In this document: positions 22,901 to 34,900 of the stretch, piece after piece | Layout of the letters: each line of letters begins with the position of its first letter | How positions within the stretch are numbered: position 1 is the first letter of the stretch | Origin: Larus michahellis | Lineage: Eukaryota; Chordata; Aves; Charadriiformes; Laridae | NCBI RefSeq assembly: GCF_964199755.1 | Contig: NC_133896.1 | Location: 94,488,200 to 94,552,199 of the forward strand | Length of the DNA: 64,000 nt | Reading direction: 5' to 3' | Notes under the pieces: model-generated | Seen by the model: only the letters and a program-made list of their open reading frames with translations | The model's database searches: none | Told to the model about the DNA's origin: nothing | Position numbers and translations under genes: made by a program

Positions 22901-25900
22901 CTATGAGCAATGCAGAGGAATGTTACAAAAAGGATGTCTGACATCTCTCAAAATGGGGCACTGTATTCTAAACAGGGTTAGCCAAGGCAGCAAACGTGGG
23001 TCATGCTCCCATCCTAATTCCTAGTCAAATGACTGTGCAATTTGACTTATTTCCTCATGAGCTGACATCAGTTACTTCTGGCAGATCCAGCTCTAGATCC
23101 ACCAGGTGCAGTACCAGCAGTGCTAAGGCAGAGGCACAACTCTGCAGGCTCTTTGCCGTGGAGCAGCAGGTTGTGCATGAGAGGGGAGCAGGACTGGAAG
23201 GCATAACTGGACCTGCAGGAACATGGCAGCTGGGACTGAGCTGGAGTGCCAGGCCAGCCATGAGCTTTATAGGGAAAGACGGGGTTAGGCTGGAGGGAAA
23301 ACTGCAAGATAGTGACCCACGTGCAGAAGGCTTACATGAGGCAGAGCAGAACAGCAAGAATGATGTGTGTCAGGACTGAGCTACACAGGCAGAGCTGTGT
23401 GCAAGAGACTCGTGCAATAAACAGTTAACTCAGTTTTTCTTCCATAGAATTCATCACCATAAGAGGGGAAAAAAATCCCAGTAAAATCTGACGGAACGCT
23501 TTGAAATATTGCTTCTCTAGAGAATACACCCTTCCAACCATGCTGTTGGCCTGCCATCACCATGCAGTCCTTCAACTGGGAAACCACTGTCAGACACCTG
23601 CAAAGTAAATTCCAGCACAGAGTTAGTAGTGCTTTTTATACTGTTCACCTTGATGCATTGCACTTTTTCCTGGGAAGGCCAACGCTTAAGGCAACGAGGC
23701 CATCGGGCTTTCTCGGGCCAGCAAGTTGGAATCTCCACTGCAGGGACCAGCTCCACCTCGACCTGGGATTCTGATGTCTCCACAGCCACCCGGACCACTG
23801 AGCTGAAGCTCTCCAGCACCATCACTTTACCTGTGAAGGAACAGCAAGAGAAGATAATAAAGAGGAAAAGGCCCTTTTCCACAAGCCAAGCAAAGGGCTG
23901 CCTAGGGCCTTGCAGTTCTATTGTTCCATCTTAACACTTTCTCTTCAGTGCCATAAGCAGAATACAAGAAAAAACTTATCATCTTAATCTAACTGGGGAA
24001 ACAAGGATAGGAAGAAGATGAAGTTCTCAATTTTACACTCAGTTACCATGCTTTTGTTTTCCTCTGTGGGTCTTCTAAAATCCTATGACCAGCTTCTTAA
24101 AAATACAGACAGACAACTGGTGTAACCTAACATTTCTAATGGTACAGTACAAGGACATCACTGCAGATTAGAGGGGACTATTTCATATCTAAAGATCTCC
24201 TTGTTCCTTCACAGAACCTGTGATCAGACCAAAAAGCTTACCCTTGCTGGTCATTCAGAATGTTTTGTGGGGTATCCATAAGTTTTGTTCCTGAAGATGC
24301 ACTTGCACAGGAGACAATGCCAGAATTTACAGCCTGTTGTGTAGAGCAGTCATACAAAAAGGGCTAACTGCTTGCCTCACCGGGGCTGCTGAGTGTCAAA
24401 AAGAGTTAATTCTGTTGGGATTTGGAGGAAAGAAGTCTCCTTGGTGAAAGAAGAGTGGCTTATCTCCCGGAACAATATGCTCTAAGAGAGCAGAAAGGAA
24501 TGAAAGCTGCAACTAGTGGACTTAGTGAGATGTTTCCTATTGGTCCAGCTGTGTTCATGGAAGAAGTTTCTGTCCACAGCTTTCCGTCACTTTGGCAGGA
24601 TCACTGTCCCTTCAACTTTGCCACCTGAACCGATTGCATGATTATGCTCTAACCCACTGAAGTAAAAGACAGAGCAGATTAACATAAACAGGTTAAATAG
24701 TAGTGTGTTATCCCACCTCATTTTGACTGGCATGGGCTAAGGAGCAATTCCACAAGGAGCCCGCTCAATAGACTTGAAGGGACAGTGATGAACATCTAAC
24801 CTCAGAGAAGAAATATCTTCCTTCTCCCAACGGTAATTTAGCATCTCCTCCAGGAAGTGCAGGGGTGAATTACCTTCCAAATAGTGGAGTCCATCCCAGA
24901 ACTTCCCAACTCTCAGTAAAATCTGCCATGTTATTTCCCTGCTGAGCCAAGGAACTGTACTGCTCCCAAGTGGTCAGCAGGGATCTCTAGCAGCTGAAAA
25001 GCATTAAAGCAACTGCTGTGTCAGCATGTAAATACATTCACATCATTTCCAAAAGCACCACAATTGCACTACCGATTTTTCCACCAATGAAAAGTGAGAC
25101 ACCTCAAAAACTCTGGGTTTGCTGGTGCTCAAAGAATTAAAAAATAGGGAAGCAATGAAATCAGGGAAATTTTTCTGTAACTTTAGTTGTACTGTGGGAT
25201 GAAGGAAGTTCATTCTTCACAGAAATGTACAAAAAGGGTAATTACTTCTCCTGACTTCATCTTATCTCCTGTGTGTCAATCTTCTCCCAGCTGGCCTTAC
25301 AAAAAAGGCATCAGAATCATCAGCCCAAACATCACTCCCCAGGTCCCTTGGAAGTACCTCTCCTGGCTCAACAACTTGATGTGCTGCTGCTAGACAGACA
25401 CAATGGCAGGTTTTCACTTCAACGCAATGACTTTCACATAAGTAAACCCTCAGATGCAGGCCCATTCCATCTGGTCTTTCAATGGTGAAATCTCATTCCC
25501 ATCAACCTTTCCATTTCTATGATAACAAATATTTCCTGGAAGAATGCAATGATCTGGCTGAGCTTGATTTTAACATATTTTCTCCTGTGACTAAAATTCA
25601 GAGTGCAATCAGATGAGTGGAAATGGCTCCTATTTCTCTGGAATACAGAAGACCCATATCAGGCTGCTGAGTAAAGTCATCCTGGAAACATGCTATGAGA
25701 AGAGGCACCACAGTCTGGATTTGATCATATCACAGTATCTTAATGTGAAAAGATGGACATAGACAGTTTAGCTTGGACCGAGCCAAGTGTTCGTTACCTG
25801 AAGCCTACAACACGCCTCTAGGATGCTAAGAATTAAGCCGGAGGATCACTGTTCAGGCAGCATCTGGCTACAGATGTTGCAGCTATGAAGGCATGTTGCA

Positions 25901-28900
25901 TGCACCACTGATTGCCTTATGTCAGCGATCAGCACTTCCAGTATATATAGCCACAGGAAATAAACAGGCACTTTGGATTGCTCACAGAGGGATCAGCACG
26001 ACTGAAAGCAAACTTACTGCATCTAGTTTTGCTGAACAGGACTGGAGTAGGCTGGACACTGGGAAAAAGAGCACTTGGCCAACACACTTTGCTTAAGTAG
26101 AAATCCTTCTACTTAGTTCCCACCACCCCATGCTGGAACGGGCATGGACAGCTAAAGTTTCCTCAGAGCATTATCTGCCCTATACACATCTTCGAGCACT
26201 TTCTCCTCCCACTTATGCACCCTTCCCTGTATCCAATTTTTCTATACTATCTTCTTCGATAGTCTAGGTACATTGCAGGACCTGTAGTAGAAAAAGATTT
26301 TTCCCAAACAAATTTCCTAAATGTTCTGAAAATCTGGGTTGCATCTTGGTTGAACTGTGAGGGGGATGTTGCTGGAGACCCTACCCAAATTCCTAAGAAA
26401 GGAGGAACATTCTGGGTATGAAAAGCCCATGAGCTACTTAATTATATCTTCAGTGCAGGTCTACATGCATGACTGCAATGGACTAACAGCTCCCTGCTTT
26501 TGGAGGGGTTTGGTTTTTTTAAACTTCTGATCACATGAGCCAAACAAACACTTTGTGTGTGTGATGGTTTCCCTCTATCAGCTGCAGAAGACAGCCAGTT
26601 CCCCTTATACCTGTCCCCACTAAACTCACTGGAGAGGTTACAGGAGATAATCGACTTCTCCACCAGCTCCCGGAAGACGATAAGGACTTTGGCTGGAACC
26701 AGATCACCTTCGATGTTCACATCTGTTTCATGCCACTGCTGAAGGCTTTTTGAGAACTGCTCCACCTCTAGCCATTGATGCAATTCCTCAGGGTCCCGCA
26801 CGGAGGAGAGGAGCTTGGCTCCATGCACGGTGTAATAACGCCAGTGCCGTACCTGGCATTCCCTGTACCCGGTCAGGCCACGCAGAGGGACTGTGATGAG
26901 GAATTGGCTGGGCGCTAAGACCTAGGAGAGTGCAGAGAGATTGAGAGAGGAGACAAGGGCAGATCCATGAGCCTGGAGTAAGGAAAAGAGGGTTAAGGAA
27001 GTAATAGGTAAAATTGTGGGCTTCAAAGAGAAGGAAAAGCCATGGGATGACGGGAGCAATTGAATACAGCCAGGACCTGTTCCATGCCTGTCTGAGGCTT
27101 ACTCTGGAGATACACAGACTAAAAGGAAATTGTCTTAGGAGTCTGATATGACATCCATGGCCCATAGAAGACGAGCACACTGACTGATTTGCCACCACAC
27201 CTGCCATGGTTTCCACCGTTCTTTTGATTTCTAGTCTGTAATTGCATGAGATGTAATAACTAGCAGCTTCCAAGGAGCAGGAAAATATCAGAAAGCATGC
27301 TTTGAGATCCAGCAAAGAGAAACAAAACAGTGTAAGTTAGAGTTGTTACTAGAGAAAAGCCTAGAGTTCAACAGTAGTAATAACTATGGCAAAAAGTGTA
27401 CTTTTCCGATCTCTTTCAAAGTTCACTACAGACATTCGTAAAATAAGGCTATGTGCCATTTATATTACAAGTGTTTCACTCTGCGTGACTGCCCTTTATG
27501 AGACAGCGACATGAGGCAAGTGACATGCCTGAGCCTACACAGGCAGTGGCCCTCTCAGAAATAAACCCAGGTCTTGGCCAGCTGTGCTGTATGAACCTGC
27601 ATCTCCTGCTCAGTGGAAGCCAGAAACAGCATAAGGATGGAAAGAGTAACCGATGGACAACAAACCCTCAAATAAGCTTGTTTGCAAGCCAATAATTTGG
27701 CCTCACTTTGGGAATGGTCATTTTCCAATAAAACCAGTGCTGAATCAGTATTTGCGAAGAGTGAATAAGGTGACACAAATACCACAAAACCTCATACTGG
27801 CCCAGGGCGTAGCCAGACATCTCTTCAAACACTAGTTTGGAAGCATTTGGCAATCATGGCTCCAGAGAGGGTGTTTGACTCAGAAGTTTTTCAACTTTAC
27901 TTGCTACCGAGCCTAACTTGCACTGGCATTAATAAGGCGAAGCTGGTGCACGAGCAAGATGTGAAGTGACGGCTGCTGCTGGAAGGTGGATACACCCGAG
28001 GTGAATGAAACATGCTTGTCACTCTCCTGTAATAACCAAAAACATTCTGGTAGCCTTCCTGGTAGCTCAGCTGATTTAAAATATTACTGCGGAGGTGCCA
28101 GGGCCCTGAGGGCACTAACAGGCTTTAATGGGACTTCTATCCACACCTTCTGCCCATGGACCTGGCACTCACATTTAGTGTTGGTCTCAACTGTGTGACA
28201 GCTATGCCTGCGCCTGGCCGTAGACCTTGTTGTCCTACCTGCAGACCGCCGTCCCAGCCTGACCTCAGGCCTACCTGGCCTACTATGGACTTGTCTGACA
28301 ATCTACAGACTGCATCTGACCCTGGTTACCATCGCTGGGCCTGATCTTGACCTGACTCCAAAGGAGCACTCCTGGCTTGACCTCAGACCTGCCTTGGCAG
28401 CACAGATTTGCCTGATGATCCAGACTCTCGTCTGATCCCAGCTGCCCTCTCTAGGTCTGCCTTGTTTGGGTACACAGGGCACGTGCTGCCCTGTTGTCAT
28501 GTTCACCTCCTGGCTCCCTCTCCCACAGGGAGCAGCCGGTCTTCTCTGCTCCCTGGCAGGAGATTTGAAATACAGAAGGTGGCCAGCAAGAAGCACAGAA
28601 ATGGCCCTTCTTTTGTCAAATATAAACCTCCTAAAGGCAGGAGGATACTGAAAGGATGACATTGCAGACCAAGCTGACATGCACAGCTCAGGTTTGCTGG
28701 GGCCGAGAAACCCTGTGAGCAGCTCAGGAACGAAGTGCTGGGCTCCATAAGGAATAATACAATGGCTGTCATACAGTTACTGCTCGTCTCACTGCCTCAG
28801 CCACGTTTGCAGTTACACAACCTTTCCTTCCCATACCAAGACACTGACTTGTACGCACTGGCACCCAACAGATTTTAAAGGGAAGAGCTGCAGGTGTTTA

Positions 28901-31900
28901 CACGAGTGCCTTCAAATACCATTCCCAAGGCTCTTCCACCTCGGGCGTACCAGGAAACACCAGAATCACAAGCCTGGAGATGGCTCTGTAAAGCTGGGCA
29001 GCTGGTGTCCTCTGCATAAACAATTCCCAGTCCCACGCCTACGCTCTGTCACACCATGGTTTTACGCACCGTATGCAGACCACAGGCCCCAGCAAGTCCC
29101 AGGCTATTGATCAAGAGCCTCGAATTCCGGGATGTGTAACTTATCGCCAATTCTGCTATATTAAATGTAGCCTCATTCTTGTGATCCTGGCCAGGACATC
29201 CCAGGGAGGCAGAAGCTTTGAGCATATTTACACATTGAGTAAAAAAGCAAGTCTCTTGCAGAGAGGATGAAATAGTCAAGGGAGGATCGGTTAGGTGGAT
29301 GAAGTTGTCTGGAGAAGAGAGTGGGCGAGGAGGAAGCAGGCACACGGACCGGCAGGCACCAGGTGGTAGGAAGACTTTGTACCTGGATAGATGGGTGGAA
29401 TGGACGCTTCCCGCGAAGCATAGCTGACCACTTGGCCAGTAAAGCTGGCTGATCCTGAGAGAAGCAGAAAGGAAAACAAGAAGTACCCAGAACAGAGAGA
29501 AAGCATGTGCCAGGTCATTAATTCACAGAGCAAAGCTGCAAGCTTCTTTCAAGCCTATTTCTTAAAGGAAAATCCCTCCCTTGCCCCATGAATACAGAGT
29601 TAAACACTTGGTGATGCCGTTGGGCAGTGCTGTACTAGCAATTACTCTGGATGTTACCCTGATCATTATACCTTACTGAAGCCTCCAGAGCCTTTGCATC
29701 AGCCCTGCACAGCGGACAGCTGCAAAAATGCTGGGCCACAACTAAACCAGACATTTAAAAGTTTTAAAAATAAAATGTTCCAGTTTGGTCCATATGAATT
29801 TTATTTCAAGTTTTTTATTAAAGATTTTGACTTTTTGTCCCCGCCGTTACAGAAAAATATTGAATATCTAAAGACTTCTATATTCCCCACTCATCCCGGT
29901 GTATTTAGAAGGAGGCTCGTAGCTTCTCAACAAATCTGACCCCTCACCTTGTTAAATGAGAAGCTGAAAGTTCTGAAAAGTTCCCGCAAATTTAACTGAC
30001 AGGAAAAAAGATGTTGCAAAATTAAACACAGGATAGTAAATACATTTTCCCTTTGACACAAGTCTCCTCTATGTTGATTTATGTTGGCAGTGATTTTAAA
30101 GATTCTATTTTTTGGAAGCTGAACAGCCCAAGCCAAAAAAAATTTCTTATTAACCCATTCTTTGCTGCCCCATACCTACAGGACAGTTACCCAGGCCCTC
30201 TTAGAGTGACTATCACAGATTTATAGCACTGGGTTAAGTATGAATAATAAATCTGCTACTTTTTAAGAAAATAAATTTTGGGGATTCCTTTTAAGCAGAG
30301 GTTGTTCAGATCAGCCTACCATAATACCAAATTATTCTTCCGAATAGATTGCCTTGGTTTTGTTCTGTTTTGTTCTGCAGAGCAGCAGTTTTGCCCCAGC
30401 ACCGATCTTGTCAGACTTCATTAGCCACACATGTTTGTTCCAGCATGAGAGGTGGATGGCAGACTATGGCACTAAGGAACACGTGGACCAGGATGTGGCA
30501 CTGTTTTACGTCACTGTGGTCATTCCTACTGCCAAGGCCATGCGCCCTGGGATACGCGAAACTCCAGAAAAGATAAATCTGAATGTTTGTCCCCAGAGCC
30601 TTTCAGACTGGATGATTATATTCTGCTTCCACCTCCATACCCTTCCAGCAGCTTGACACACACAGAGACTAAACAGCTGCAAAAGTTGCCTCATGCTTTT
30701 ACACGTTTGCTGTGTTTTGATCCGTAACTGGCTGCATTTTAGTATAAGGGTTGACATAGCTAGAGTATGTAAACTAGTTCAGATGAAAAAGACAATTTTC
30801 ATCTGAAGTTGCCATTGCTATGATTGTTTTTTATATCCTTACACTAGTTATTCTTGTGTTAAGTAGTCACAGGAAATAACTGTTTTTTTCTCCTGTCGCA
30901 GCTGGAACAGGACATTAGTATTTTGGTATTTGATGGTCTAAAATGGGGAAACATTTAACGTCTCCCACTAATAAGCATATTTCTTCCCAGTAAAAAAGAA
31001 GTTCCAATCCATGACCAAGAAAAGACATATTTTTCTGAACGAGCTTTCTAATGTTCATAGCGGAATAAGGGTTTTTTATTTTTTTAAATTTTTTCGGTGA
31101 GTTGACAGGTTTTCCACCTGTGAAAAAATATGAGTCATAGCTCATGAAGGCATGAGCATCTTTTTCTTCTTCTGTTACTGCTGTACAAATTTTTCTTTCT
31201 GTCTCCTAAAGAGCTTTGACTTCTGCTTGCAGATTGACAGCTCTGGCAATAGACACTCTTTGTAAAAGCAGCAGTTGTAAAAACAGGCTCTGCCTGATTT
31301 ACCCGCCCTCTCCGATGCTCCTCTAGTTGTAAGATGTCCATGAGTGAGTCTCTATGACCCAGTCAGTCACCAGAACTTCCACAGTGAAGCGTCAATACAT
31401 TGCCTGTGGTGTTTTGGGTGAGGAACCTGTCCATACAAACACTTACACAATGGAGAAATAATTTACTGATTGCCTACAAGCTGCCAGAGAGTATATCAGA
31501 GCTATTTTTCATACCTTAATATTCTCATTGTGAATGCCAGAGTTGGAGATAGCCTGGAATCGTGTGGCCTTATAGCTGATTTCTGCGGTCAGTTGCTGGA
31601 TGATTTTCTGCACCTCCTCCACTGCTTTGGAAACCAGATAATGTCGCCGTTCCACCTGTCAGTTCCAAGAAAGACACTTCATTTTACAGGTAACTGCAGT
31701 CATTGTCTCCAGTGGGAAACAGAGAACCAGCTTAAAGCATCCTGAAACATTTGTGCCTGTGTTGTGCTGGGAATAAACCTTATCATTCCCTGTGGGATAC
31801 AACCAACTTCCATGAGACAGAGCTGGTAAACACCGAAGGGCCAATACTCAAGACTGCTGAGCATTAATTGGTATTTCCATGCCAGTACCATTGGATGGAA

Positions 31901-34900
31901 GGGAAATAGTTCATTACAGGGACAAATTTGCTATCAATTGGCTACAGTCTCATTCTTTATCCATTTGATGCAAAATACCCAGTTATTCCCCTGCATCTAC
32001 TAGCCATTCTCAGAGCCAGGATATTTTTCATTCCAAGAGTTGACAAGACTTCAAGAATTACAGATATTCTGTGCATTAGTCAGGTTGCAGGTGCATGTGG
32101 CAGTATTTAGATGCCTGCATTATACGTTGAAAGTACCCAGACTGCCTTCATATCTGAAGTGCAGATGAGAGTCTGCTCCTAGATAGTGAGAAAGTATCTT
32201 TTCAAAGCTGGTCCCACCGGGGACTAGGTGTTTGTGTGACTTGATGGACAGTTCTTCAATTCAAGCAATAGTAGCATAATTATTTATTGAAAATTATTTC
32301 AATGGAAGCTCTAAATATTGGAAGGACTGAGGTGAAGGATGGGCAACTCAGAAAAATAAAAGATGAATCTGAATCCTCACATATGACTAAAAATGAATGG
32401 AGGATAAGGGGATGGTCAAAATCCAAACAAGGAGATTCAACAGGAGGAACATGAAGGAACCATGTTAGTAAAGGACGTTTAAATATTTCCCAAAGATCCT
32501 TACACATTTACCAAAGTGAGAAGGAGATTCAGCTATTGTTAATGAAGTTAATGAACATATTCCTTATTACTTATTCATCCAGAATTACCTATGCAGAGTG
32601 AGATATGAAGACTGTTTACTGTCCTTTTTTGCATCCTAATGCTTTATCTCATTTGGTTGCAATTTTTGCTTTAATTTTTTCTTGACTTTTTTTTCCCTCA
32701 CGATATTCTACTAAATCTCATTGTTTGCAGGCAATAAAAAAATTCAGAAACAGATGGGAGGTTTGAAAGACCTAGACCAGAAAAAGAAAACCCACCTGAA
32801 GCCAGAACTAAAACCCCAGCTGGGCTATTTGCAGGTATGAAACAAGAGTGTTATATCATTAACAGCTTGGCTGAAGTGAATAATCAAGCATAATTGCCAC
32901 AGTCAAACATAATTGCTACAGTCTTTTGTTATTATCAAATAACAAAGCAAAAGGAAACAAAGGCATAAGGAAGGCATGTTACAACTGGTTGCCCAGACAA
33001 GCTGAGGATACCCCATCCTTGGAAGTGTTCAAAGTCAGGTTGGACAGGGCTTTGAGCAGCCTGATCTAAGGAAAGATGTGACTGCCCACAGGAGGGAGGC
33101 TGGACTAGGTGATCTTTAAAGGTCCCTTCCAAACAAACCCATTCTGTGATTCTGTACTACAGTTCCTATGTCCTGTTTGGTTAGCATCTTCTTCAGCATC
33201 TAAGCAACACTCTTATCCGTTTTAGGAAATACCACTGACAAGCACTTAATTAAAGGTCCATTTGGCCACCTTTATGTCAAATGTTGAACTCTCAGACAAA
33301 ACACTCAAGTGTGTTGAAAAGTGTCCCCAGGCCCTGGGATGTGACAAATAGATTCACTTCTTCACAACAACAGGACCATATAATGGACTAAAAAGGAATA
33401 GTGCTTGCCTAAGATCAATTAACCAATGAATAGCAATTGACTAACATTGAACCCAAAGATGAGCAGAGTTTGAACACCTCCCCTCCAGCCAAAAAAGTTA
33501 ATGGTATTTTACTAACTCTGTATAGTTTTTGCAAGCGTAAAATACATCAGAGAGCAGTATCATATTCCCCTTCGCTGGGTTCTCATCTACCCTTGACATC
33601 GTGATTCTTCATTGTGTTAACAACACGTAGTTCTTTATTTTCATATAATACCCTTTAATTTCACTAGTAATTCACCCTCCTCACTCCAATTCATCCTTGT
33701 TCCCTGAGACCAGTTTTATCCAGCTTACATGTACCTTTTTAAAAAGAAAATTTATACTGAAAAATTTTACCCCATTTTCACCTGCTCATCTCAGCTTTTG
33801 TCTGTAGCTATAGCTATTTTCTCCGCAATGTTTTTGCTCATCCAGAAGGACTCCTTAGAGCAGCCCAATAAGCTTGACTTGCTCAACAAAAGACTTCTAA
33901 TGGTTTCTCCAACAAGCAAATGGTATGAGTGGTAGAGAAGGTCGTCCACCAGTAAGATCTTTTAAACACAAACCCCAGACTTTTTCTGTTGAAAGTATAC
34001 AATCATTGTGGGTCAGCTCAAACTGAGATCTAAGAGTGCCGCTGTACGCATTACTCATGCTATGTTCTCTCTAAGGGGAACCCGCTAGAAACACTTTCTA
34101 CCACCTCCAGTATCCTGGGAGAATCCATCCAACCCAGCCTGGCCTCATTTAATTGTGACTTCATCACCTACTGGCAGCAGTCGTCATGAAATCTTTAAGA
34201 GAGTACAGACTCTCAAAAAACCTGTTAAGGGAGGTATCACTAAACACCTCTTTCTGCATGTACTCCTCATCACTGCATCAGGGATAAAAAGAAAGGGCAT
34301 GTGACAGATGGTGTTAAGTGTTGCTAACCACAATTAGCTCCCTAATCATGCTATTGGAAGACATAACCTTCCTTCAAAGGGAAGGCATAAAAATCAGAAG
34401 ACAGAACACGAGTGAGTGAATGCAGCTTCTGAAGAGCCAAGGCATTTATCTAAGATGTCTTTAGCACCCAGTATGGACATGTTGTGAGAAGAGACAGAAA
34501 AACCTCTTTGTTGGACAGCCACTTCTGCCACCTACTGACTTTCCCCTTACCAGGTCTTAACTTTGGAAATCATGCCAAAGCAAATGCAAATCAGGACAAT
34601 GAGGTCAATTAAGGTTTTATTATGGAGGAAGGAAACAGGACTGAGATTTAGTGGGGATTGTTAAGAACATTGGGGTTTGTTCTTATTTACCCAGTCACAT
34701 CATATGCACTTGAGTTTTTCCTTTGCTAAGTGGCAAAAAGAAATCTTTGGTATCATAGAGATAACATTGCACCAGGTGGTTGACCTATTTTCAAAAACAA
34801 GCAGCATTTGACAAGCAGAACTGGGGCTGCCTGAAGGTTAGGCAGCCTCACTTGGACAGAAGACTCAGGAGCAGGCAGAAACTAGGAACCCAGCCATGGA

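Noticed and set aside
22996-23379. 127-codon plus-strand frame within MAB21L3 intron 4
   Set aside because: It lies antisense in a short intron, and the opposite strand is also open. The block looks repeat-derived and no domain is visible.
26922-27315. Extension of the MAB21L3 exon 3 frame upstream as extra coding sequence
   Set aside because: The conserved protein begins at VLAPSQFL directly after a CCTAG acceptor. Upstream frames are unrelated to the family, and exon 2 joins in phase at this site.
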